Below are positions 1-5,110 of a DNA stretch of 5,110 nucleotides, piece by piece. Both the position numbers and the translations under genes were made by a program. The first letter of the stretch is position 1; every line of letters starts with the position of its first letter. The notes under the pieces were generated by a model. That model had not been told where the DNA came from, did no database searches, and worked only from the letters and a program-made list of their open reading frames with translations. Location of the stretch: positions 1-5,110 of the forward strand of contig DMCD01000218.1 of the NCBI GenBank assembly GCA_003445895.1. Reading direction: 5' to 3'. The stretch comes from Lachnoclostridium sp. (GTDB lineage Bacteria > Bacillota > Clostridia > Lachnospirales > Lachnospiraceae).

Positions 1-164
1 TCGGAAAAGGCGTCATCAAGGAGCTCCGGCGCAGACACCCGGAGGCGAATATCATCGCCATCGACTATGACTCCGGCGCCAGCGAAGTGAACCAGTTAAA
101 CCGCATCAAACTGATGCTCTCCGTGGCGCAGCAGCGCCTGGCGGAGGAAAGCCGTCTGGCTTAA
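1..164 (+). CDS. C-terminal end of a probable 2-hydroxyacyl-CoA dehydratase activase-related protein (5' partial)
   Basis: This open frame enters from the left edge (first full codon at position 3) and ends at TAA 162-164, leaving 53 residues. The readable segment has the pattern KGVIKELRRRHPEANIIAID followed by YDSGASEVNQLNRIKLML. That closely resembles, from memory, the extreme C-terminus of the very large (about 1,400-residue) clostridial proteins annotated as acyl-CoA dehydratase activase or 2-hydroxyglutaryl-CoA dehydratase-related. Those proteins combine an ASKHA-type ATPase activator with dehydratase-like domains. Family members I remember usually read DYDPGAS where this one has DYDSGAS. 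Neither the ATPase nor the cysteine/Fe-S region is in the window, so the function cannot be tested here. The gene converges on the Nudix gene, and a hairpin terminator follows 18 bp after the stop. The coding call is firm because of the long clean frame and amphipathic C-terminus; the family name is a recollection. Confidence 0.65.
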   Translation, partial: GKGVIKELRRRHPEANIIAIDYDSGASEVNQLNRIKLMLSVAQQRLAEESRLA

Positions 165-182
165 GGAAAAATAAGCACATAA

Positions 183-255
183 AAAGAGCCCTGTCCGCTC
201 CGGGACGTTTTACGCGTCCACAGCAGAGCAGACAGGGCTCTTTCTGATTTTTCTT
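183..255. terminator. Bidirectional rho-independent terminator between convergent genes
   Basis: The arms 183-200 and 226-243 form an 18-position stem with a single C/A mismatch (196 and 230). The core is GAGCCCTGTC pairing with GACAGGGCTC. The 25-nt apical region can form a further 5-bp stem, GGACG (203-207) with CGTCC (215-219). On the + strand the stem runs into a T-rich tail (TTT, then CTGATTTTTCTT). On the - strand the other arm ends in TTTTT followed by ATGTGCTTATTTTT. The hairpin lies 18 bp after the + strand stop and about 40 bp after the stop of the - strand Nudix gene. It can therefore end transcription from both sides and limit antisense read-through into either gene. Confidence 0.9.
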
Positions 256-282
256 ATTATCTTCTTAATCTGAGATATGTAT

Positions 283-852
283 TTACTTTGCAGCCTGTTC
301 CCGTCCGTACTTCGCCGCATAGGTCATGATGGCCGCGACGGTTTTTCCGTCCGTCATCTTTCCCTCATAGATCAGCTGCATCAGGTCGGAGAGCTCCCAG
401 GCCTCCACATTGATCTCCTCGTCCGGGTCCAGGTGCTGCTCGGACGGAATCAGATGTCTTGCCAGGAAGATATCAATGGCCTCATCGCAGAAGGCCACGG
501 TGGTATTGAGGCTTAAGAGGTATTCCAGCTTCTCGCAGCGGTACCCGGTCTCCTCCTCCAGCTCCCGGTAAGCACATTCCATCTTCGGCTCTCCCGGCGC
601 ATCCAGCTTTCCTGCCGGAATCTCAAGGGTAAATCTTCCCAGCGCATGACGGTACTGCCGCACCATCAGAAGCTTTCCGTCCTCCTGCACCGCCACCACG
701 GCTGCAGCGCCGTCATGGTGGATGTAATCCCAGTCGGCTTCGTGACCATTTGCCAGAACATGGTCCTTATAAACGGTCAGAATCACGCCCTGGTAGGCCT
801 TTTCCCGGTGAAGAAGCTTCACCGGCGTCAGTTTCTTTTCTGTCTCCCCCAT
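283..852 (-). CDS. Nudix hydrolase, ADP-ribose pyrophosphatase type
   Basis: This 189-residue protein is of usual length for the ADP-ribose pyrophosphatase (NudF/YqkG-like) branch of Nudix hydrolases. These cytoplasmic enzymes split ADP-ribose or similar nucleotide sugars into AMP and a sugar phosphate using divalent metal ions. The N-terminal part (about 10-45) matches the dimer-forming strand region of the family. The fingerprint VRQYRHALG (64-72) and the EIPAG segment (77-81) precede the Nudix box at 81-104, which ends in RELEEETGY (96-104) with the metal-binding glutamates. The box has one extra residue between its first glycine and the first glutamate (G81, six residues, E88, instead of five). 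The ATG start is supported by GAGG (861-864 on the complement), 8 bp upstream. The gene sits 15 bp after proC in the same direction, so it is probably the second gene of a proC operon, and it ends at the shared terminator. The Nudix fold is certain; the substrate is inferred from the RQYR and EIPAG signatures. Confidence 0.9.
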   Translation of the reverse strand: MGETEKKLTPVKLLHREKAYQGVILTVYKDHVLANGHEADWDYIHHDGAAAVVAVQEDGKLLMVRQYRHALGRFTLEIPAGKLDAPGEPKMECAYRELEEETGYRCEKLEYLLSLNTTVAFCDEAIDIFLARHLIPSEQHLDPDEEINVEAWELSDLMQLIYEGKMTDGKTVAAIMTYAAKYGREQAAK

Positions 853-867
853 GTTTTCTGCCTCACA

Positions 868-1692
868 TTACTGCTTTTTTGCAGTCTTCTGATGTCTTGC
901 CATATCCACGCACTTCTCGTAGCATGCGTCAGAAGCCTTGATAATGGCATTTCTCAGACCGTATTCCTCAAGCACTGCCACCGCGTAGATGGTGGTACCG
1001 CCCGGTGAGCAGACATTGTCCTTCAGTTCGCCCGGGTGCTTTCCGGTCTCCAGCACCATCTTCGCACTGCCGACCACTGCCTGGGCTGCCATACGGTAGG
1101 CCACGTCTCTGGGCATGCCGTACTTAACGCCGGCATCGGCCAGCGCTTCGACAAACATGTAGATATACGCCGGCGCACTGCCGCTGACGCAGGTAACCGC
1201 GTTCAGCAGATTCTCCGGCAGCAGCTCCATACGGCCGAAGGATTCGAAGAACCGGGAAATCTCCTGCTTCTCGGTCTCTTCAAACTGCCGCTTGTCGTAG
1301 GATACGCCGGTCATGCCCTCTCCGAGAAGCGCCGGTGTATTCGGCATGCAGCGTACGATTCTTCCGTGGTTGTGCAGACGCTCGCTGACGCTCTCGATGG
1401 AAACGCCGGGTGCCAGGGAAATGATAATGTTCTTGTCGGTCACCGCGTCCGCGATCTCCTCCAGAACCACATCATAAAACTGGGGCTTGATGGCAAGCAC
1501 TACGTACTTGCTGTTCTTTACGCACTCCACATTGCCGCCGCATCCCCGGATTCCCGTATCCTTCTCCAGTCTCTCCATGGCCCGCGGGTTGATATCTGTA
1601 TAGGTGATCTGATCCTTATCATATGTCTTGAGCAGGCACTTAATAATGGCACTGCCGATTGTACCGGTACCGATAAAACCAATTTTTGCCAT
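868..1692 (-). CDS. proC: Pyrroline-5-carboxylate reductase
   Basis: This enzyme carries out the last step of proline synthesis, the NAD(P)H-dependent reduction of 1-pyrroline-5-carboxylate to L-proline, in the cytoplasm. The 274 residues match the usual length. The N-terminal Rossmann domain begins with the dinucleotide-binding GFIGTGTIGSAI (5-16). Further family motifs follow: VVLAIKP (64-70), MPNTPA (116-121), SGSAPAY (170-176), and the C-terminal signature HPGELKDNVCSPGGTT (219-234) in the helical dimerisation domain that forms the active site. The ATG start directly precedes the Rossmann strand and lies behind a strong ribosome binding site, AGGGAGGAG (complement of 1697-1705). Upstream is a short AT-rich stretch with a weak promoter candidate, directly after the rny terminator, so proC appears to start its own transcript, shared with the Nudix gene 15 bp downstream. 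No damage or missing motif is seen. Confidence 0.97.
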   Translation of the reverse strand: MAKIGFIGTGTIGSAIIKCLLKTYDKDQITYTDINPRAMERLEKDTGIRGCGGNVECVKNSKYVVLAIKPQFYDVVLEEIADAVTDKNIIISLAPGVSIESVSERLHNHGRIVRCMPNTPALLGEGMTGVSYDKRQFEETEKQEISRFFESFGRMELLPENLLNAVTCVSGSAPAYIYMFVEALADAGVKYGMPRDVAYRMAAQAVVGSAKMVLETGKHPGELKDNVCSPGGTTIYAVAVLEEYGLRNAIIKASDACYEKCVDMARHQKTAKKQ

Positions 1693-1712
1693 AATTCTCC
1701 TCCCTCGTTCTG

Positions 1713-1743
1713 ACTATAAAATTAATTTATATTGTTTTCTCAG
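1713..1743 (-). promoter_or_regulatory. Candidate proC promoter (weak match)
   Basis: On the - strand, CTGAGA (complement of 1738-1743, four of six -35 positions) is followed after 19 bp by TATAGT (complement of 1713-1718, five of six -10 positions). The spacer is AT-rich. It lies between the rny terminator and the proC ribosome binding site, the only place where a promoter for the proC-Nudix pair would fit. The 19-bp spacing is longer than the preferred 17, so the exact boxes are uncertain. Confidence 0.35.
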
Positions 1744-1754
1744 TATCATAACTA

Positions 1755-1789
1755 AAAAGCCCCGCGGATGTCAAGTCCGCAGGGCTTTT
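1755..1789 (-). terminator. Rho-independent terminator downstream of rny
   Basis: The arms 1755-1768 and 1776-1789 pair over 14 positions with one C/A mismatch (1763 and 1781) around a 7-nt loop (1769-1775). Read on the - strand, the GC-rich stem ends in TTTTT and continues AGTTATG, as expected for an intrinsic terminator 25 bp after the rny stop codon. The + strand side also has TTTTCTTTTC, but no + strand gene is present to use it. The hairpin separates the recA-recX-rny unit from proC. Confidence 0.9.
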
Positions 1790-1814
1790 CTTTTCATCAA
1801 AAATTCCGCAATAG

Positions 1815-3359
1815 TTATTTTGCGTATTCTGTAACACGGGATTCGCGAATAACATTAACCTTGATCTGTCCGGGATACTGCAACTCATCCTGGATTCTCT
1901 TCGAGATATCCCTCGCCAGAAGAACCATGTCGTCGTCCGTAATCTGCTCCGGCACAACCATGATTCGAATCTCACGGCCGGCCTGGATGGCAAAGGACTT
2001 ATCCACTCCCTTGTAGGAGTTCGCGATATCTTCCAGCTTCTTCAGTCTTGTCGTGTAGGTTTCCACCGTCTCTCGTCTCGCACCGGGTCTTGCAGCGGAG
2101 ATCGTATCGGCAGCCTGAACCAGGCAGGCGATAAGGCTCTGCGGCTCCACATCACCATGATGGGATTCCACGGAATTGATAACGACATTCGGCTCCTTGT
2201 ACTTTCTGCAGAGGGCCACACCCAGTTCCACATGGGTTCCCTCCTGCTCATGATCGACGGCCTTGCCGATATCATGAAGCAGTCCGGCTCTCTTCGCCAT
2301 TCTCGCATCGACACCGACCTCGGATGCCAGAAGTCCGGCAATCTGAGCGACCTCGATGGAGTGCAGCAACGCATTCTGTCCGTAGCTTGTGCGGAAACGC
2401 ATCTTGCCGAGAAGTCTCACCAGCTCCGGATGAATCCCGTGAACACCAACCTCCAGAAGAGCGGCCTCGCCGTCTTCCACCATCTTGGTCTCCACTTCCT
2501 TCCTGGCCTTCTCAACCATCTCCTCGATTCTTGCCGGGTGAATCCGCCCGTCAACAATCAGTCTCTCCAGCGCAATGCGCGCAACCTCCCGGCGAACCGG
2601 GTCAAAGCTCGAAAGGACAACCGCCTCCGGTGTATCATCAATGATCAGTTCCACACCGGTCATGGTCTCCAGCGTGCGGATGTTTCTTCCCTCACGCCCG
2701 ATAATGCGTCCCTTCATCTCGTCGTTCGGAAGCTGAACCACGGATACGGTGGATTCCGCAACATGGTCCGCCGCACACCGCTGGATGGCGGTAACGACAT
2801 AATCTCTGGCTTTCTTCTCGGCCTCTTCCTTGGCCTGAAGCTCCAGATCCTTGACCATTCTGGCCGTGTCATGCTTCACGTCCTCTTCCACCAGCTTCAG
2901 CAGGTATTCCTTCGCCTGTTCCGAGGTCAGTCCGGAGATTCTCTCCAGTTCCTGCAGCTCCTTCTCGTGGAGTTCTTCCACTTCGGCAGCTCTCTTCTTC
3001 AGAGCCTCTTCCTTGGCATTCATTCCGGCTTCCCGCTTTTCCATGGCTTCGGATTTTCTGTCCAGGTTCTCTTCCTTGCTCAGCACGCGTCTCTCATAGC
3101 GCTGAAGCTCAGCTCTTCTTTCCTTTGTTTCTTTTTCCAGCTCATTCTTAGTCTTTAATGACTCTTCCTTCGCCTCCAGGAGAGCTTCTCGCTTCTTCGT
3201 CTCTGCAACTTTTAATGCTTCATCTATTATTTCCCTGGCTCTCTCATCTGCACTGCCGATTTTCGCATCGTCTCTTCTTTTGCGAACCTCGCCGGAGATA
3301 AACCAGGTAATAGCAGCTACAATAATACCTGTAACAAGCACTATTACTATTTGCGACAC
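1815..3359 (-). CDS. rny: Ribonuclease Y, membrane-anchored endoribonuclease
   Basis: RNase Y is the main initiator of mRNA decay in many Firmicutes and works at the inner face of the cell membrane. The 514 residues are near the family's usual 510-520. An N-terminal transmembrane helix (about 4-22, [19 protein letters not shown]) is followed by a long charged coiled coil (about 25-200, rich in E, K and R), a KH RNA-binding domain with the loop [10 protein letters not shown] (217-226), and an HD phosphohydrolase domain. In the last, LLHSIEVA (331-338) and [13 protein letters not shown] (359-371) supply metal-binding residues, with H362 and D363 as the HD pair. The conserved AARPGARRE (422-430) and C-terminal GREIRIMV (461-468) are present. 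The start is GTG: no ATG lies upstream in frame, and the next internal Met (residue 106) would lose the membrane anchor. An almost ideal Shine-Dalgarno sequence precedes it. The gene follows recX, has its own strong promoter candidate and ends at a clear terminator. All catalytic motifs are intact. Confidence 0.98.
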   Translation of the reverse strand: MSQIVIVLVTGIIVAAITWFISGEVRKRRDDAKIGSADERAREIIDEALKVAETKKREALLEAKEESLKTKNELEKETKERRAELQRYERRVLSKEENLDRKSEAMEKREAGMNAKEEALKKRAAEVEELHEKELQELERISGLTSEQAKEYLLKLVEEDVKHDTARMVKDLELQAKEEAEKKARDYVVTAIQRCAADHVAESTVSVVQLPNDEMKGRIIGREGRNIRTLETMTGVELIIDDTPEAVVLSSFDPVRREVARIALERLIVDGRIHPARIEEMVEKARKEVETKMVEDGEAALLEVGVHGIHPELVRLLGKMRFRTSYGQNALLHSIEVAQIAGLLASEVGVDARMAKRAGLLHDIGKAVDHEQEGTHVELGVALCRKYKEPNVVINSVESHHGDVEPQSLIACLVQAADTISAARPGARRETVETYTTRLKKLEDIANSYKGVDKSFAIQAGREIRIMVVPEQITDDDMVLLARDISKRIQDELQYPGQIKVNVIRESRVTEYAK

Positions 3360-3373
3360 AGGAGCACCTCCTT
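3360..3373 (-). promoter_or_regulatory. rny ribosome binding site with potential sequestering hairpin
   Basis: On the - strand AAGGAGGTG (complement of 3365-3373) matches nine bases of the ideal complement to the 16S rRNA 3' end. It is placed 7 bp before the GTG start (counting from AGGAGG), which decides the start codon. The same segment contains AGGAG-GTG-CTCCT (complement of 3360-3372), a perfect 5-bp inverted repeat with a 3-nt loop that would cover the Shine-Dalgarno core and end right against the start codon. The binding site is certain from sequence; a regulatory role for the hairpin is only an inference. Confidence 0.85.
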
Positions 3374-3383
3374 ATTTAGTTTT

Positions 3384-3403
3384 CATTGTACAAAAATACA
3401 ACA
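3384..3403. repeat. Short inverted repeat near the predicted rny transcription start
   Basis: TTGTA (3386-3390) and TACAA (3397-3401) form an inverted repeat with a 6-bp spacer. As RNA from the - strand, two further G-U pairs could extend the stem to seven pairs around a U-rich loop. It sits where the rny transcript is predicted to begin, so it could be an operator or a 5'-terminal mRNA hairpin. It is AT-rich and short, and may be chance. Confidence 0.3.
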
Positions 3404-3408
3404 TACTA

Positions 3409-3437
3409 ATTTTAATCGCTTTAAGGGGTTATGTCAA
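3409..3437 (-). promoter_or_regulatory. Near-consensus sigma-A-type promoter for rny
   Basis: On the - strand TTGACA (complement of 3432-3437, a perfect -35) is followed by exactly 17 bp and then TAAAAT (complement of 3409-3414, five of six -10 positions). The -35 hexamer consists of the last two sense codons of recX (Leu-Thr), and the recX stop codon lies in the spacer. The predicted start, about 7 bp further on (around 3401-3403), would give a leader of about 40 nt ending in the strong rny ribosome binding site. Hexamers, spacing and position agree, so this is the best-supported promoter in the window. Confidence 0.8.
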
Positions 3438-4019
3438 GCACTCTGAAACCTCATCATAGCTGAAACCACGGCGGATCAGATATGCTGCTGTTTTCCTTTT
3501 TTCCTCCTCTGTCGCGCTCTCCGGATCATATCTTCGCTTTATAAGAATCCGGCGGATGGCCTCCTTCGTATCCGGACAGGCCTCCTCATAGACCGTTTTC
3601 ATCAGTTCCCGCGGAATTCCTTTTCTCGAAAGGAACTGAAAAACCTCCGCCCGGCTCTTCTTCATGCCGCCCACATCCAGGTAATTCCGCACGTAGGCCT
3701 CATCATCCAGATAGTGATAACGGCAGAGAAAATCCAGTGTCTTCCGGATAATCTCCTCCGGATACAGGCTCTCCCGCAGCTTCTTTGCCGTCTCCCAGGT
3801 TGTCCGCGGCTGCCTCTCGATGTAATGCAGGGCCCGCTCCTTCGCCCGTTTCGGAAGCACCTCCCCCAGTATCTCCCGGTACAGTGCTTCACTGAGTTCT
3901 GCGCCCTCTTCCAGATGATATCTTCGGATCTCTCCCCTGTATAAAACAAAGGCAAAGTCTCCGTCAACGAAGACTTTGCTCCTCTGTTTATCCAGGGGCT
4001 CCAGTCTGTCTACCGTCAT
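3429..4019 (-). CDS. recX: Regulatory protein RecX
   Basis: RecX binds RecA filaments and modulates, usually inhibits, their recombinase and co-protease activity in the cytoplasm. This protein has 196 residues, within the usual Firmicute range (E. coli RecX is shorter). After an N-terminal strand region (about 1-35) come the three-helix repeats typical of the family: about 57-100 (ALHYIERQPRTTWETAKKL, 63-81), 101-145 (YHYLDDEAYVRNYLD, 101-115, and LSRKGIPRELM, 130-140) and 152-193 (AAYLIRRGFSYDEV, 178-191). These match the RecX pattern of a basic helix, L..KGI and RRGF.YDE. The ATG start is preceded by GGGGAG (complement of 4024-4029) a few bases upstream. It lies 25 bp after recA with no terminator between, the classic recA-recX arrangement, so co-transcription is likely. 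Its last two codons double as the -35 box of the rny promoter. Identification is firm from motifs plus context. Confidence 0.95.
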   Translation of the reverse strand: MTVDRLEPLDKQRSKVFVDGDFAFVLYRGEIRRYHLEEGAELSEALYREILGEVLPKRAKERALHYIERQPRTTWETAKKLRESLYPEEIIRKTLDFLCRYHYLDDEAYVRNYLDVGGMKKSRAEVFQFLSRKGIPRELMKTVYEEACPDTKEAIRRILIKRRYDPESATEEEKRKTAAYLIRRGFSYDEVSECLT

Positions 4020-4044
4020 ATGGCTCCCCGTTCTATATTCTGTA

Positions 4045-5085
4045 TTATTCCTGCGGCTCCGCCTTTTCCGGCGCCTCCGGCATGCTGCCGGTGTCCAGTC
4101 CGTACTTCTCGCGGACCTTCCGCTCTACCTCAAGGCACATCTCCGGATGCTCCTGAAGGTACAGCTTCGCATTCTCGCGGCCCTGACCGATCTTGTCTCC
4201 CTGGTAGGCATACCAGGCACCGCTCTTCTCGATAATATCGTTCTTCTCGGCAAGGTCCAGGATATCTGCTTCCCGGGAAATACCCTTTCCGAACATGATA
4301 TCAAACTCGGCCTCCTTGAACGGCGGCGCAATCTTGTTCTTCACCACCTTCACGCGGACATGGTTTCCGATCACCTCTCCGCCCTTCTTCAGGGATTCGG
4401 TCCGGCGCACATCCAGGCGGACGGAAGAATAGAACTTCAGTGCGCGGCCGCCGGTGGTCGTCTCCGGATTGCCGAACATGATGCCAACCTTCTCACGCAG
4501 CTGGTTGATGAAAATCACGATACAGTTGGACTTGCTGATAACAGCTGTCAGCTTCCGGAGCGCCTGGGACATCAGTCTTGCCTGCAGTCCCACATGGGAA
4601 TCTCCCATCTCTCCGTCAATCTCCGCCTTGGGAACAAGGGCCGCCACCGAGTCGATGATCACGATATCCACCGCACCGGAGCGCACCATGGTTTCGGTAA
4701 TCTCCAGCGCCTGCTCTCCGCTGTCCGGCTGGGAAATGTAGAGGTTGTCGATGTCCACGCCGATATTCTTCGCATACACCGGGTCGAGGGCATGCTCTGC
4801 ATCGATAAATCCGGCGATGCCGCCTCTCTTCTGTACTTCCGCCACCATGTGAAGAGCAACGGTTGTCTTACCGCTGGATTCCGGTCCGTAGATCTCCACG
4901 ATTCTTCCTCTCGGAACACCGCCGAGTCCCAGCGCGATATCCAGGCTGAGAGATCCTGTCGGCACCGTCTCAATATTCATCCCGGCAGCGGAATCGCCCA
5001 GCTTCATGACGGTTCCCTTGCCGTAGGCTTTCTCAATCTGTGTCAGCGCCGCATCCAGCGCTTTCTTTCTGTCATCACTGTTCAT
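4045..5085 (-). CDS. recA: Recombinase A
   Basis: RecA forms ATP-dependent filaments on single-stranded DNA, drives strand exchange in recombinational repair, and triggers LexA self-cleavage in the SOS response. The 346 residues are the normal bacterial length. The N-terminal polymerisation helix with [11 protein letters not shown] (21-31) is followed by Walker A GPESSGKT (67-74), the catalytic glutamate in DAEHALD (95-101; E97), Walker B IVIIDS (141-146), loop L1 ([12 protein letters not shown], 155-166), and N194-Q195 leading into DNA-binding loop L2 with [15 protein letters not shown] (205-219). The C-terminal domain includes the conserved [11 protein letters not shown] (300-310) and a short acidic, proline-rich tail ([11 protein letters not shown]). 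There is no intein or frameshift. The ATG start is backed by GGAGG (complement of 5095-5099), 9 bp upstream. Only 25 bp of upstream sequence is present, so the promoter and any LexA operator fall outside the window. recX follows directly. Confidence 0.99.
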   Translation of the reverse strand: MNSDDRKKALDAALTQIEKAYGKGTVMKLGDSAAGMNIETVPTGSLSLDIALGLGGVPRGRIVEIYGPESSGKTTVALHMVAEVQKRGGIAGFIDAEHALDPVYAKNIGVDIDNLYISQPDSGEQALEITETMVRSGAVDIVIIDSVAALVPKAEIDGEMGDSHVGLQARLMSQALRKLTAVISKSNCIVIFINQLREKVGIMFGNPETTTGGRALKFYSSVRLDVRRTESLKKGGEVIGNHVRVKVVKNKIAPPFKEAEFDIMFGKGISREADILDLAEKNDIIEKSGAWYAYQGDKIGQGRENAKLYLQEHPEMCLEVERKVREKYGLDTGSMPEAPEKAEPQE

Positions 5086-5094
5086 ATATTCTTT

Positions 5095-5099
5095 CCTCC
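5095..5099 (-). promoter_or_regulatory. recA ribosome binding site
   Basis: GGAGG on the - strand, 9 bp before the recA ATG, fixes the start choice: the encoded N-terminus ([14 protein letters not shown]) then lines up with the usual beginning of clostridial RecA proteins. The remaining bases to the window edge show no promoter boxes. Confidence 0.85.
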
Positions 5100-5110
5100 G
5101 GCGCCGGCAG

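Noticed and set aside
646..1008. 120-codon + strand frame over the Nudix/proC junction
   Set aside because: It overlaps two well-supported - strand genes and has no recognisable motif.
1036..1713. 225-codon open frame on the + strand, antisense to proC
   Set aside because: It is a shadow of proC: no ribosome binding site or domain is visible, and it runs across the proC start region.
2157..3158. 333-codon open frame on the + strand, antisense to rny
   Set aside because: It lies wholly inside the rny coding region. Its protein shows no family motif and has the skewed composition of a reverse-frame shadow, while rny on the other strand carries all RNase Y motifs.
4020..4044. Attenuating hairpin between recA and recX
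   Set aside because: The 25-bp gap has no inverted repeat or T-run; it contains only the recX ribosome binding site.
4125..4973. Alternative-frame open frames inside recA on both strands
   Set aside because: They are arginine- or serine-rich shadow frames within a complete, motif-perfect recA.
5098..5107. Palindrome CCGGCGCCGG just upstream of recA, overlapping the ribosome binding site
   Set aside because: It is only 10 bp, GC-rich and at the window edge, with no loop. It does not resemble a Firmicute LexA site (GAAC-N4-GTTC type), and the context needed to judge it is missing.
5082..5110. Possible 3' end of an upstream gene overlapping the recA start (ATGA-type overlap in one - strand frame)
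   Set aside because: Only eight codons would be visible and nothing identifies them; other frames are equally open to the edge.
1..5110. CRISPR array, transposon, attachment site, tRNA or a novel defence system
   Set aside because: I found no regularly spaced repeats, transposase-like frame or tRNA-like fold. All - strand genes are conserved housekeeping families with intact motifs.

Overview
The window reads as ordinary core chromosome of a low-GC-lineage Firmicute with moderate GC content, most likely a Clostridia member close to Lachnospiraceae. This rests on the gene order recA-recX-rny, strong AGGAGG-type ribosome binding sites, a membrane-anchored RNase Y, and a convergent gene whose end resembles the large clostridial 2-hydroxyacyl-CoA dehydratase activase-related proteins. 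The assignment comes from gene content and remembered protein sequences, not from a search.

Layout: positions 1-164 on the + strand hold the last 53 codons of a large gene, ended by a strong hairpin (183-243) that can work in both directions. Everything else is on the - strand. In transcription order it runs recA (5085-4045), recX (4019-3429), rny (3359-1815), a rho-independent terminator (1755-1789), proC (1692-868) and a Nudix ADP-ribose pyrophosphatase-like gene (852-283). The bidirectional terminator separates this last gene from the convergent + strand gene. Coding density is high, and the longest stretches without a gene are about 120 bp (165-282 and 1693-1814).

How the genes work together: recA and recX are 25 bp apart with no terminator between them, so they are probably co-transcribed. 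RecA is the recombinase and SOS co-protease, and RecX modulates its filaments. rny probably receives read-through from recA-recX, but it also has its own near-consensus promoter (TTGACA, 17 bp, TAAAAT) whose -35 box is formed by the last two sense codons of recX. It starts with GTG behind a near-perfect Shine-Dalgarno sequence that could fold into a small hairpin. proC and the Nudix gene form a second, two-gene unit behind a terminator and a weak promoter candidate. They are 15 bp apart; proC makes proline, and the Nudix enzyme probably cleaves ADP-ribose or a similar nucleotide sugar.

I saw no mobile element, CRISPR array, tRNA, rRNA, frameshift or previously undescribed system. The points of interest are regulatory details around rny, a one-residue insertion in the Nudix box, and the compact terminator/promoter junctions.
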